Shown in pieces: positions 48,401 to 55,160 of a stretch of DNA of 64,000 nt. How positions within the stretch are numbered: position 1 is the first letter of the stretch; each line of letters opens with the position of its first letter. A model generated the notes under the pieces. It made no database searches and was not told the origin of the DNA. It worked only from the letters and a program-made list of their open reading frames with translations. The DNA is from Pelodictyon luteolum DSM 273 (GTDB lineage Bacteria; Bacteroidota; Chlorobiia; Chlorobiales; Chlorobiaceae), in contig NC_007512.1 in the NCBI RefSeq assembly GCF_000012485.1, positions 745,001 through 809,000 on the forward strand, given 5' to 3'. The position numbers and the translations under genes are program-made.

Positions 48401-50409
48401 ATGACGGAGAAGTAAGCGCCGGTACGGTAAGTGCTACAGGAACGCTGAGCTCGAGTGATGTTGATGCCAGTGCCACCGCCACCTGGAGCCTGCTGGGCAC
48501 CCCGAGTACCACATACGGCACAATGGCCATCGACAGCGCCAGCGGCTTCTGGACCTACAGCCTGGACAACAGCCTTGAGGCAACGAAGGCACTGGATGAA
48601 GGCGAGAGTGCAACCCAGACCTACACCGCCCGGGTCACGGACGACAAGGGAGCCTATGTTGACCAGACCATCACGATCACGATCAGCGGCACGAACGATG
48701 TGCCGGTGGTAACCAACGAAGCAGAAGCGCTTGCAGGAGAAGTCGTTGAAGCCGGTAACCTGGATGACGGAGAAGTAAGCGCCGGTACGGTAAGTGCTAC
48801 AGGAACGCTGAGCTCGAGTGATGTTGATGCCAGTGCCACCGCCACCTGGAGCCTGCTGGGCACCCCGAGTACCACATACGGCACAATGGCCATCGACAGC
48901 GCCAGCGGCTTCTGGACCTACAGCCTGGACAACAGCCTTGAGGCAACGAAGGCACTGGATGAAGGCGAGAGTGCAACCCAGACCTACACCGCCCGGGTCA
49001 CGGACGACAAGGGAGCCTATGTTGACCAGACCATCACGATCACGATCAGCGGCACGAACGATGTGCCGGTGGTAACCAACGAAGCAGAAGCGCTTGCAGG
49101 AGAAGTCGTTGAAGCCGGTAACCTGGATGACGGAGAAGTAAGCGCCGGTACGGTAAGTGCTACAGGAACGCTGAGCTCGAGTGATGTTGATGCCAGTGCC
49201 ACCGCCACCTGGAGCCTGCTGGGCACCCCGAGTACCACATACGGCACAATGGCCATCGACAGCGCCAGCGGCTTCTGGACCTACAGCCTGGACAACAGCC
49301 TTGAGGCAACGAAGGCACTGGATGAAGGCGAGAGTGCAACCCAGACCTACACCGCCCGGGTCACGGACGACAAGGGAGCCTATGTTGACCAGACCATCAC
49401 GATCACGATCAGCGGCACACTGGATAGGTATACGCCGACAACCCATGTGACATTCTGGAAGGATAATACCGCTGATGACGGTTATAACCCTCTCGCACTT
49501 GAGGGCGTCACGACCGGTTATGTGCCTGATGTCACTTCCAGTACTGAGGACACTATCGAGTTCAGGGACATGTCCGTTGCACTCAATGACGCTGGCGCCT
49601 ATAGGGACTATACCATGGATGTGTGGAAGGCAAACAAGGTTGAGGATGTCAACACGTTTACGCTGAAATTCGATCTCCCCACAGGTACGACCTATGAATG
49701 GGACGCAGCGGATGTGTTTACTACTGGATGGAACATCTCTGAATACCAGAATGATCAGACGGTAACCATCGTCGGGTATTCATTGACTGAAACAATCGAC
49801 GACGCTGCTGTTCAGTTGGGCACGCTGACATTCAGTGGCAACCTCAACACCGATACCCTCAACCTTACAGGCGGGGTGCTCACTGCGGTTAATCTAACCG
49901 ACTTTAGTGAAGACAGTACAGCAACAGGCACGATTGTGCTGGATCCTGTGATGACGGATACTGATGCCACTGGTGCAGACGCGTTGGAAGCAGCAATTGA
50001 CCAGGGTGGGTACAGCTTGTTGTCCTCTGCGAGTATCGCAATTGCAGATGGTACGGTATCGAACATCGACATGGTGATTGCGGCGATGATTGTGGCTGCC
50101 GATGACAGTGCTGAAGACTCAAATCTTATTGGCAACTACACTCTCGCGCAGTTGTATGCGGCAGATGTTGACCACAGCGGTACGGTTGATGCAACAGATG
50201 TTGCATTGATCGGGCAGATGTCTGCTGGCGTGACGGAGGCTCCGGCCAATGAGTGGATTTTCGTGGCGGCTGATGTTGCTGATGATGCCGCTACGGGTAC
50301 AAGCGTTGACTGGACTAAAACCCTTACCGAGATTGATCTGCAGAGTAATGCAACGGTCGAGCTGGTCGGTATCGTCAAGGGTGATGTGAACGGCAGCTGG
50401 GTAGGTTAA
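36424..50409 (+). CDS. Giant VCBS-repeat surface protein (4,661 aa), type I secretion substrate
   Basis: No signal peptide, a very acidic, Asp/Thr/Ser-rich composition and near-absence of Cys, as in type I secreted adhesins. N-terminal ~500 residues: cadherin/Ig-like blocks with no close repeat. Residues ~510-1180: about five divergent VCBS-type repeats, each ending in a phrase like TITLTGSNDAPVI. Residues ~1181-4331: 26 identical 121-residue VCBS repeats (each contains GTNDVPVV, TYGTMAIDSASGFWTYSLDN and ARVTDDKGAYVDQTITITIS). C-terminal ~330 residues: a unique domain, then a dockerin/EF-hand-like calcium loop (ADVDHSGTVDATDVALIGQM) and a second GDVNG loop near the end. A dual-ABC type I exporter follows. 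Likely a cell-surface adhesin or structural filament; the function is not proven. Confidence 0.9.
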   Translation: MSITLNEDYSALSLSFLVSLLGDDSTILTLSVSAGHLILTDGGASPDVTIEGSGTDSVTVTASSKADLADWLADMVNNSSIYITAFNSLEPVTLDYVIDNGTSDDITGTEQLVFTPVNDPACLDMNGSDEVGCTYVTKWIVGSVDPISILDKDWVSGDPDGVSMITSAIITLSGRLDVIASEFLSTSLEGATTYEGESGTITIYGDSTRSIILSGDASLADYMAVISGIVYQNTLPNTSKTGDRVVTISMTDVDGIAANSSAISLLTPIDVTLVNEGDRIFIDTGDGMVDSGLTVLMVKDATHVIASGELPIFDSAFADGHYFLNFLAPTADPDAEEWSTDELEGVPTVLTTTIVVAKVPIVDLNGAAVGSDGTLAYLEGDSSAFIAPVGTITSLEATMASLVITLSGVLDDAHESLSFTGTLPTGVTSSVSSSDGTYVLTLSGSKAIADYQALLRTIIYTNTSESPDVTDVRTITVYATNTGGVEGISQEVAVTVAGVNDAPVITPVVVTGTVVEDVVFSASGSMTYADVDVNTDTMTVTISESTVTSFDQELTAEQIAAIKSAFSIVPESGTTGVTPAGSVSWTYVVGAHELDFLAYNVTVAAVFTISVDDGHGGIDAQSVTISITGTDDAPVITVAEGDASIGIVSEDVAVVVDNPNTVDVENGGYIVASGMLSYSDADAADELSIVSYAQQGGATSSEGVVVTSALAVALSSALVVGSISGNSGDFDWSFALDNSLVQYLGAGDSVTVNYLITIADNSGAADNAAQLLSITVNGTNDTPVISFALGNDAGAVAEDGAESLTAGGTVSFSEVDAYDELSSSVDLTSIEWSATDAGGAHIPLPDSFATALEGAMSIVQSGINDGSIGWNFELENNLTQFLAKDEVVTAVFTITVDDAKGGTDTQDVTITLTGSNDAPVITVGEDGSIADLLTEADGALKADGTLSVEDLDTTNSVAVSVDSVAASQLDGSGVAMARDSSEPASADLLAMLTATADPIDGTVTTGDIAWAFNSGSEAFNYLAAGEKLVLTYTLTASDGTASDDQTVTITITGTNDIPSVDVTDVKPILESTDAHAQVLADSGTVTFNDIDSTDLIDVTCAYNEDIVWSGGTINGALAVALVDGFSVDTGDNLEAPGNTAWNYSVAGVDLDFLSEGETITFSYTVTATDTQSASSTDTVEITISGTNDVPVVTNEAEALAGEVVEAGNLDDGEVSAGTVSATGTLSSSDVDASATATWSLLGTPSTTYGTMAIDSASGFWTYSLDNSLEATKALDEGESATQTYTARVTDDKGAYVDQTITITISGTNDVPVVTNEAEALAGEVVEAGNLDDGEVSAGTVSATGTLSSSDVDASATATWSLLGTPSTTYGTMAIDSASGFWTYSLDNSLEATKALDEGESATQTYTARVTDDKGAYVDQTITITISGTNDVPVVTNEAEALAGEVVEAGNLDDGEVSAGTVSATGTLSSSDVDASATATWSLLGTPSTTYGTMAIDSASGFWTYSLDNSLEATKALDEGESATQTYTARVTDDKGAYVDQTITITISGTNDVPVVTNEAEALAGEVVEAGNLDDGEVSAGTVSATGTLSSSDVDASATATWSLLGTPSTTYGTMAIDSASGFWTYSLDNSLEATKALDEGESATQTYTARVTDDKGAYVDQTITITISGTNDVPVVTNEAEALAGEVVEAGNLDDGEVSAGTVSATGTLSSSDVDASATATWSLLGTPSTTYGTMAIDSASGFWTYSLDNSLEATKALDEGESATQTYTARVTDDKGAYVDQTITITISGTNDVPVVTNEAEALAGEVVEAGNLDDGEVSAGTVSATGTLSSSDVDASATATWSLLGTPSTTYGTMAIDSASGFWTYSLDNSLEATKALDEGESATQTYTARVTDDKGAYVDQTITITISGTNDVPVVTNEAEALAGEVVEAGNLDDGEVSAGTVSATGTLSSSDVDASATATWSLLGTPSTTYGTMAIDSASGFWTYSLDNSLEATKALDEGESATQTYTARVTDDKGAYVDQTITITISGTNDVPVVTNEAEALAGEVVEAGNLDDGEVSAGTVSATGTLSSSDVDASATATWSLLGTPSTTYGTMAIDSASGFWTYSLDNSLEATKALDEGESATQTYTARVTDDKGAYVDQTITITISGTNDVPVVTNEAEALAGEVVEAGNLDDGEVSAGTVSATGTLSSSDVDASATATWSLLGTPSTTYGTMAIDSASGFWTYSLDNSLEATKALDEGESATQTYTARVTDDKGAYVDQTITITISGTNDVPVVTNEAEALAGEVVEAGNLDDGEVSAGTVSATGTLSSSDVDASATATWSLLGTPSTTYGTMAIDSASGFWTYSLDNSLEATKALDEGESATQTYTARVTDDKGAYVDQTITITISGTNDVPVVTNEAEALAGEVVEAGNLDDGEVSAGTVSATGTLSSSDVDASATATWSLLGTPSTTYGTMAIDSASGFWTYSLDNSLEATKALDEGESATQTYTARVTDDKGAYVDQTITITISGTNDVPVVTNEAEALAGEVVEAGNLDDGEVSAGTVSATGTLSSSDVDASATATWSLLGTPSTTYGTMAIDSASGFWTYSLDNSLEATKALDEGESATQTYTARVTDDKGAYVDQTITITISGTNDVPVVTNEAEALAGEVVEAGNLDDGEVSAGTVSATGTLSSSDVDASATATWSLLGTPSTTYGTMAIDSASGFWTYSLDNSLEATKALDEGESATQTYTARVTDDKGAYVDQTITITISGTNDVPVVTNEAEALAGEVVEAGNLDDGEVSAGTVSATGTLSSSDVDASATATWSLLGTPSTTYGTMAIDSASGFWTYSLDNSLEATKALDEGESATQTYTARVTDDKGAYVDQTITITISGTNDVPVVTNEAEALAGEVVEAGNLDDGEVSAGTVSATGTLSSSDVDASATATWSLLGTPSTTYGTMAIDSASGFWTYSLDNSLEATKALDEGESATQTYTARVTDDKGAYVDQTITITISGTNDVPVVTNEAEALAGEVVEAGNLDDGEVSAGTVSATGTLSSSDVDASATATWSLLGTPSTTYGTMAIDSASGFWTYSLDNSLEATKALDEGESATQTYTARVTDDKGAYVDQTITITISGTNDVPVVTNEAEALAGEVVEAGNLDDGEVSAGTVSATGTLSSSDVDASATATWSLLGTPSTTYGTMAIDSASGFWTYSLDNSLEATKALDEGESATQTYTARVTDDKGAYVDQTITITISGTNDVPVVTNEAEALAGEVVEAGNLDDGEVSAGTVSATGTLSSSDVDASATATWSLLGTPSTTYGTMAIDSASGFWTYSLDNSLEATKALDEGESATQTYTARVTDDKGAYVDQTITITISGTNDVPVVTNEAEALAGEVVEAGNLDDGEVSAGTVSATGTLSSSDVDASATATWSLLGTPSTTYGTMAIDSASGFWTYSLDNSLEATKALDEGESATQTYTARVTDDKGAYVDQTITITISGTNDVPVVTNEAEALAGEVVEAGNLDDGEVSAGTVSATGTLSSSDVDASATATWSLLGTPSTTYGTMAIDSASGFWTYSLDNSLEATKALDEGESATQTYTARVTDDKGAYVDQTITITISGTNDVPVVTNEAEALAGEVVEAGNLDDGEVSAGTVSATGTLSSSDVDASATATWSLLGTPSTTYGTMAIDSASGFWTYSLDNSLEATKALDEGESATQTYTARVTDDKGAYVDQTITITISGTNDVPVVTNEAEALAGEVVEAGNLDDGEVSAGTVSATGTLSSSDVDASATATWSLLGTPSTTYGTMAIDSASGFWTYSLDNSLEATKALDEGESATQTYTARVTDDKGAYVDQTITITISGTNDVPVVTNEAEALAGEVVEAGNLDDGEVSAGTVSATGTLSSSDVDASATATWSLLGTPSTTYGTMAIDSASGFWTYSLDNSLEATKALDEGESATQTYTARVTDDKGAYVDQTITITISGTNDVPVVTNEAEALAGEVVEAGNLDDGEVSAGTVSATGTLSSSDVDASATATWSLLGTPSTTYGTMAIDSASGFWTYSLDNSLEATKALDEGESATQTYTARVTDDKGAYVDQTITITISGTNDVPVVTNEAEALAGEVVEAGNLDDGEVSAGTVSATGTLSSSDVDASATATWSLLGTPSTTYGTMAIDSASGFWTYSLDNSLEATKALDEGESATQTYTARVTDDKGAYVDQTITITISGTNDVPVVTNEAEALAGEVVEAGNLDDGEVSAGTVSATGTLSSSDVDASATATWSLLGTPSTTYGTMAIDSASGFWTYSLDNSLEATKALDEGESATQTYTARVTDDKGAYVDQTITITISGTLDRYTPTTHVTFWKDNTADDGYNPLALEGVTTGYVPDVTSSTEDTIEFRDMSVALNDAGAYRDYTMDVWKANKVEDVNTFTLKFDLPTGTTYEWDAADVFTTGWNISEYQNDQTVTIVGYSLTETIDDAAVQLGTLTFSGNLNTDTLNLTGGVLTAVNLTDFSEDSTATGTIVLDPVMTDTDATGADALEAAIDQGGYSLLSSASIAIADGTVSNIDMVIAAMIVAADDSAEDSNLIGNYTLAQLYAADVDHSGTVDATDVALIGQMSAGVTEAPANEWIFVAADVADDAATGTSVDWTKTLTEIDLQSNATVELVGIVKGDVNGSWVG
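39964..49418 (+). repeat. 26 identical tandem 363-bp repeats
   Basis: 9,455 bases made of a 363-base unit (121 codons) repeated 26 times without visible substitution. Landmarks recur at exact 363-base steps, for example from 40106 to 49181 (25 steps), and every frame gives identical peptides in all copies. The first copy joins divergent sequence at 39964 and the last diverges after 49418. Because unit length is a multiple of three, copy number can change without breaking the frame. Confidence 0.97.
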
Positions 50410-50470
50410 CTGTGGCGGTATGACTGCTGGTAGCTGTTGAGCTGCTACAAGGTAAAGGACGGTAAAGGAC

Positions 50471-50500
50471 CCTGCACATGGTTTATGGACCGTGTGCAGG
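50471..50500 (+). terminator. Stem-loop after the giant gene
   Basis: CCTGCACA-T-GGT pairs with ACC-G-TGTGCAGG around a TTATGG loop, about 60 bases downstream of the giant gene's stop. There is no T-run, so it may act as a partial terminator or as a 3' stabiliser that lets lower transcription continue into the secretion genes. Confidence 0.45.
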
Positions 50501-50565
50501 AGCCTGGTTGGTAGAGCAGGTTATGCCCGCATGGGCCTATAAATGCTAGTGATTAAGGAGATGCA

Positions 50566-50823
50566 ATGAAAAAACAAGTGGAAATGTGTCTTGGAGACCA
50601 AATCCGCAGTGAGCGGTATCGGAAAAATCTTTCGCAGTTAAGCCTCTCGCAACAATGCGGTCTGCATAGGTCCTATATCGGGTTGATTGAAAGAGGTGAA
50701 AAAAACATCACTGTTATCAACTGTATGAAAGTCGCGAATGCGTTGGGGATTTCATTATCTGAACTGATTGCAAGGGTGGAATCGTCACTGATTTCACGGG
50801 ACTGTTTAGCCGAAGTGTCATGA
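50566..50823 (+). CDS. Small XRE-family regulator (controller-protein-like)
   Basis: 85 residues, ATG at 50566 with an AAGGAG box 4-9 bases upstream. Almost the whole protein is an XRE HTH: LGDQIRSERYRKNLSQLSLS, then HRSYIGLIERGEKNITVINC and VANALGISLSELI. Size and motif are like those of restriction-modification C proteins and related dimeric repressors. First gene after the giant protein gene and upstream of the secretion genes, so it may control this transcript. Related regulators are at 34175, 58620 and 60748. Confidence 0.82.
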   Translation: MKKQVEMCLGDQIRSERYRKNLSQLSLSQQCGLHRSYIGLIERGEKNITVINCMKVANALGISLSELIARVESSLISRDCLAEVS

Positions 50824-50896
50824 TGATGACCGTTTTTGTGTGTAAGAGTTGCGGGATCAGTCTTGCCCGGAAGCCGTATAGGGGAGTGGATTTCAT

Positions 50897-51679
50897 ATGA
50901 GAACCGCATTCATTGGTTCAGGCATGATGGATTATGCTTGGATAGATGCGTTCGGATTTTCGCGCTCCTTTGCACGTCTCGGTCAAAGGACTCTTTTGGT
51001 ATGGCTTGTTGATGAGGAACCACCGTTGCAGTATGCAGTGCATGATGGTGGAGATGGGTTGGGGAAAAAGGGATTTCCCTTTGGGCTGCAGTCGGATGAG
51101 GATGTGCAGGACGCCATCAGGCCCTGCACAGAACCGAATCTTGATGTTATGTGGTTCAGGAAGAGACCAGCCCAGCTTGATATGGCGCTTTCCTGCATGC
51201 ATGATATGTCCTCATTCCTGAGTGATAAACTCAACGCTGTGTCTGATGGGTATGTGCATGTGATTCTAGCGGGCTATGAAGAACAATACAGGCATTTGAG
51301 CATAAGCATGCTTATGGCTGCTGACTCACTGGTCCTGTCCGTTGATGTAGCACAGTATTCGCTTGATGACATCGTCCGATTGCTCGTGAATATCGGCACG
51401 GTTAGCTACCAGTCGAAACAAAGACTCAGTGTTGAGGCAGTGTGCCTCCGCGGCTACGATGCAAGACTGCAGAGCAGTCAGCTGGTGCGCAATGAATTGA
51501 TGATGATTTTCAATGCCAAAGTGCTTGACAGTGCATTGCCCTCTATGCGTCATTCCTCACCACCGTCTTCGGTATGGGTCACGAACGGTAATGAGCTCGC
51601 GTATCAACGACTGGCCAATGAGATTTCACCCCGGATGAGTCGAACTGCATCTGCAATAAAACGAAGACAGCGGGCGTAA
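50897..51679 (+). CDS. ParA/MinD-like protein without a P-loop
   Basis: 260 residues. The C-terminal half resembles ParA/Soj ATPases: ADSLVLSVDVAQYSLDDIVR, LSVEAVCLRGYDARLQSSQL and the terminal NELAYQRLANEI. At the N-terminus, however, the position of the KGGVGKT P-loop reads FIGSGMMDYAWIDAFGFS, with no Walker lysine and no GKT/GKS. It may therefore bind no nucleotide and act as a scaffold or localiser. It sits between the small XRE regulator and the ABC exporter genes, so a role in placing the secretion complex is reasonable but inferred. Alternative: a decayed ParA. Confidence 0.6.
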   Translation: MRTAFIGSGMMDYAWIDAFGFSRSFARLGQRTLLVWLVDEEPPLQYAVHDGGDGLGKKGFPFGLQSDEDVQDAIRPCTEPNLDVMWFRKRPAQLDMALSCMHDMSSFLSDKLNAVSDGYVHVILAGYEEQYRHLSISMLMAADSLVLSVDVAQYSLDDIVRLLVNIGTVSYQSKQRLSVEAVCLRGYDARLQSSQLVRNELMMIFNAKVLDSALPSMRHSSPPSSVWVTNGNELAYQRLANEISPRMSRTASAIKRRQRA

Positions 51680-51733
51680 GCTGTTGTTCATGGAAAAGGA
51701 CGAGAAAAGTGGGAAGAAAACTATGCTGTTTCA

Positions 51734-53452
51734 ATGATAAAACTGACTGAACAAGATGTGATGAAGGAGCTGAAGGCGGCGCTGACGCCGTATGTGTTGC
51801 GTTCCTTCCTCATCAGTATCGTTACCAGTCTCCTGGTGCTGACCCCGAGCCTCTATATGCTTGAAGTGTACGGGCGGGTTCTCAACAGCCGGAGCTATAT
51901 GACGCTTTTGATGCTGACGGTGCTGGTCATCGGGTTGTATATGTTGCTGGAGGTACTCGAATGGGTCCGGTCTGTCCATATGCAGGAGGGGGCAGCCGAA
52001 CTTGATGTTTCGCTTCGAAAACGGGTGTTTTCCGCTGTGTTCGATGCAAGGTTGCGAAGAACTCCCGCTGGCTCGATACAGGCATTCAATGACGTAAAGA
52101 TCATCCGCGATATTCTCCCCTCTGTTGCATTTCTCTCACTCCTTGACGCCCCCCTCGCACTCATTACACTTGTGCTGCTCTTTATCATCAATCCGCTTAT
52201 CGGCTGGTTTGCTGTTGGCGGTTTTATTCTGCAGCTCCTTATCGCCGTTCTCAATGAGCAGAGTACTCACGAAGATTTGAGTGAGGCCTCGCGCAATGCA
52301 ATGGCATCGCGTCAGTATGCTGACGGAGCCGTCAGAAACGCGCAGGTCATTGAGTCCATGGCCATGTTTCAGGGTATCCATGACCGCTGGCATTCGATCC
52401 ATCAGGATTTTTTGCGCCAGCAGGCAGTTGCTTCCGATCATGCCTCTTCATACAGCGTGCTTTCAAAGATGGTGCAGATGGTGGTGGGCGCACTGCTTCT
52501 CGGGGTCGGCGGCTGGCTGGCCATTCACGGCTATATCAGCGGCGGGCTTGTGATTGTGGGCTCGATACTCGGCACGCGCGTCCTTGCTCCTCTGGTACAG
52601 CTTATTTCCGGCTGGCGCTCTCTGGAGGCCGGCAATACTTCGTTGCATCGTCTTGCATCCCTGCTTGCGGAATTTCCTGAAAGGGTTCCTTCGATGCCTC
52701 TTCCGGCACCCGGAGGGCGGCTTAGCGTCGATGGCCTTGTTGCTGCGCCTCCGGGATGGAGTGTTCCGTTGATCAAGGGGATCAGCTTTCTGGTTCCTGA
52801 GGGCGGATCCCTTGCCATCGTCGGCCCGACAGCTGTCGGCAAGAGTACACTCTTGCGGATACTTGTCGGGGTACAGTCTTTTCTGCAGGGGAGCGTCAGG
52901 CTAGACGGTGTTGATCTTCATGCATGGAACAAAGATGAACTCGGGCCGTATGTCGGCTACCTGCCGCAGGAAGTCGAACTGTTTGAGGGAACACTCGGCG
53001 AAAACATCGCACGCTTTGGCGATATGGATCGGGAAAAGCTGTCGGAAGCCTGCCGCAGGGTTGGGCTTGTTTCGATGATCGAAGAACTGCCGGATGGGTT
53101 CGATACCCAGATCGGGCCTGACGGGCTGTTTCTTTCCGGTGGGGTCCGTCAGCGGGTCGGCCTTGCCAGAGCAATCTATGGTTCCCCCCGGTTCGTTGTG
53201 CTTGACGAGCCGGATTCCAGCCTTGATGGCGCAGGAGATATGTTTCTTGCAAAGCTCATTGCACAACTGAGTATGGAGGAGGTGACGCTTGTTGTCGTCT
53301 CTCAAAGGAAAAGCATCATTGACCAGATGGACCGGGTGATGATCATGGATCGCGGCATGGTAAAGATGATTTCGCCGCACGCTGATGCAGAGGCGGTTCC
53401 GGGAACGGGTGTACCCGGTCCCGGGCAGGTAGATAAGGGGGTAACATCATGA
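51734..53452 (+). CDS. Type I secretion ABC transporter 1 (degenerate ATP site)
   Basis: 572 residues of the PrtD-like type I permease/ATPase family. N-terminal six-helix membrane domain (~20-300; [20 protein letters not shown]), no C39 peptidase domain. ATPase domain from ~330: Walker [11 protein letters not shown]-loop [11 protein letters not shown], signature [14 protein letters not shown] (V replaces the usual Q), Walker [11 protein letters not shown]. The H-loop reads [10 protein letters not shown] where ITHR is normal, so the switch histidine is missing. The stop overlaps the start of the second transporter (ATGA). Together they look like a heterodimer with one weak ATP site. Confidence 0.88.
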   Translation: MIKLTEQDVMKELKAALTPYVLRSFLISIVTSLLVLTPSLYMLEVYGRVLNSRSYMTLLMLTVLVIGLYMLLEVLEWVRSVHMQEGAAELDVSLRKRVFSAVFDARLRRTPAGSIQAFNDVKIIRDILPSVAFLSLLDAPLALITLVLLFIINPLIGWFAVGGFILQLLIAVLNEQSTHEDLSEASRNAMASRQYADGAVRNAQVIESMAMFQGIHDRWHSIHQDFLRQQAVASDHASSYSVLSKMVQMVVGALLLGVGGWLAIHGYISGGLVIVGSILGTRVLAPLVQLISGWRSLEAGNTSLHRLASLLAEFPERVPSMPLPAPGGRLSVDGLVAAPPGWSVPLIKGISFLVPEGGSLAIVGPTAVGKSTLLRILVGVQSFLQGSVRLDGVDLHAWNKDELGPYVGYLPQEVELFEGTLGENIARFGDMDREKLSEACRRVGLVSMIEELPDGFDTQIGPDGLFLSGGVRQRVGLARAIYGSPRFVVLDEPDSSLDGAGDMFLAKLIAQLSMEEVTLVVVSQRKSIIDQMDRVMIMDRGMVKMISPHADAEAVPGTGVPGPGQVDKGVTS

Positions 53453-55140
53453 AGTGGACCGATATTGAACAATTTCGTGTCGGCAAGGTTCTCCTGATGC
53501 TGAAGAAGGAGTTTCTCTGGGTCGGGGTATTCAGTCTTGTTGCCAATGTCCTGATGTTGACTCCGACGCTCTACATGCTGCAGATCTACGACAGGGTGAT
53601 GAAAAGCGGGAGTGAACTGACGCTTTTCGTCCTGACCGGTATCGTTCTTTTCCTTTTTGCGGTTATGGGTATTGCCGAGTGGCTTCGTTCACGACTGCTG
53701 GTGCGCATCGGAGTCCGGCTTGATGAAGAACTCAACTCACTGTTGTTCCATGCGGGCTTTTCGGCGTTTCTGCGCAACGAGTCCCATAATACAGTGCAGA
53801 TGTTCAATGATTTGACCAACATCCGGCAGTTTCTCACCGGGGTTGGCGTAATCGCTTTCTTTGACATGCCATGGACACCGGTCTATATCCTGGTCATGTT
53901 CATGCTTCACCCCGTTCTCGGACTCATCGGGCTCGTCTTTGCCGCGGTACAGGTCATGAGTGCATGGAAGAAGCGTTCGGCGCTTGCCGAGCGGATAGAA
54001 GGCGCTTCAGACGCGCATGTCAATGCAACCGGGTATGTCCAGGGTAAACTGGGTAATATCGATGCAGTCTACGCAATGGGTATGCTTGAACCGCTTCGGG
54101 AGCGTTGGCTTGTACGCCATGAAGCATCCGTGCTTGCGGCGGAGGAGTTCCAGAAACTGCAGCAGCGGGAGCAGTCGTATGCCAAATTCACCCGTTATCT
54201 CATGCAGTCCTTTACCCTGGCGGCCGGTGCTGTTCTCGTGCTTCGCGGTGAGGCGAGTTCCGGCGTCATGATTGCCGGCAATGTGTTGATGGCCAGGGCC
54301 CTTGCGCCGCTTGACATGATGGTGTCGACGGCCAAACAGTATGCCCAGGCATTTGACGGATTTCGCCGCATCGAGACCCTTCTCGACGGATTTGCAGTCC
54401 CGGAGCAGACATTGCAGTCCCAGGACTTGAGAGGTGTGGTCCGTATTGACGGACTTGTGGCAACAGCCCGTCAGGGAACTGTACCGATCCTTAATGCAAT
54501 CACCGCGGAATTCCGGCCCGGAGAAATTGTGGCGATTCTCGGCCCGAGCGGATCGGGAAAGTCCACCCTTGCCCGATGCTGCATCGGGGTCTGGCCGGAA
54601 TCTAACGGCAATGTGCTTATCGACGGGATTCCTGTCGGAGAGTGGGACCGGTCGATTCTCGGTCCACATATCGGGTACCTCCCGCAGGATGTAGAGCTCT
54701 TCGAAGGGAGCGTTGCTGAAAATATTGCACGCTTCGGAGAAGTGGATCCGGAAAAGGTCGTTGCGGCAGCGACAAAGGCCGGTATTCATGACATGGTCCT
54801 TTCATTTTCCAAAGGCTATGATACCGCAATCAGTTTCGGCGGAAAGGAGCTATCAGGGGGCCAGCGCCAACGCCTTGCCTTCGCCCGAGCCCTCTATGAC
54901 AACGCATCGATTCTGGTGCTTGATGAACCTGACGCAAATCTCGATGAAGCGGGTGAAGGAAGCCTCAAGCGTGCGCTCAGAAAGGCTGCCGACGAGGGCA
55001 GGACAGTCTGTGTCATAACCCATCGTCCAGGCGTGGTCGCTCTGGCTGACCGTGTCATGGTAATGAGCGCTGGGCGGATATTGCATGATGGCAGCCGCGA
55101 TGATGTGTCTCGGGAATTGATGAAGAGTAAATCGAAATAA
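53449..55140 (+). CDS. Type I secretion ABC transporter 2 (canonical ATP site)
   Basis: 563 residues, same family as the preceding gene, with which it overlaps by 4 bases. Membrane domain ~20-300 ([40 protein letters not shown]). ATPase motifs are complete: Walker [11 protein letters not shown]-loop [11 protein letters not shown], signature [14 protein letters not shown], Walker [14 protein letters not shown]-loop VCVITHRPG. It would pair with transporter 1 and drive export of the giant repeat protein across both membranes with the adaptor and TolC-type channel downstream. Confidence 0.92.
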   Translation: MKWTDIEQFRVGKVLLMLKKEFLWVGVFSLVANVLMLTPTLYMLQIYDRVMKSGSELTLFVLTGIVLFLFAVMGIAEWLRSRLLVRIGVRLDEELNSLLFHAGFSAFLRNESHNTVQMFNDLTNIRQFLTGVGVIAFFDMPWTPVYILVMFMLHPVLGLIGLVFAAVQVMSAWKKRSALAERIEGASDAHVNATGYVQGKLGNIDAVYAMGMLEPLRERWLVRHEASVLAAEEFQKLQQREQSYAKFTRYLMQSFTLAAGAVLVLRGEASSGVMIAGNVLMARALAPLDMMVSTAKQYAQAFDGFRRIETLLDGFAVPEQTLQSQDLRGVVRIDGLVATARQGTVPILNAITAEFRPGEIVAILGPSGSGKSTLARCCIGVWPESNGNVLIDGIPVGEWDRSILGPHIGYLPQDVELFEGSVAENIARFGEVDPEKVVAAATKAGIHDMVLSFSKGYDTAISFGGKELSGGQRQRLAFARALYDNASILVLDEPDANLDEAGEGSLKRALRKAADEGRTVCVITHRPGVVALADRVMVMSAGRILHDGSRDDVSRELMKSKSK

Positions 55141-55160
55141 ACGCAGGAGAGTTCACCCTC

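Noticed and set aside
39964-49418. CRISPR array
   Set aside because: The repeats are directly adjacent, 363 bases long and protein-coding; there are no unique spacers and no cas genes.
39328-49446. 3,372-residue open frame on the minus strand across the repeat array
   Set aside because: It exists because one stop-free 363-bp unit is copied 26 times in a multiple of three. It has no domain, no ribosome binding site and Cys/Arg-rich low-quality sequence.
40106-49450. Repeated 85-residue and 79-residue ORFs in other frames of the array
   Set aside because: They are the same shadow frame repeated once per unit, with no independent coding evidence.
36424-50409. RTX toxin
   Set aside because: I see no GGxGxD nonapeptide series; the repeats are VCBS type and the calcium loops at the end are EF-hand/dockerin-like.
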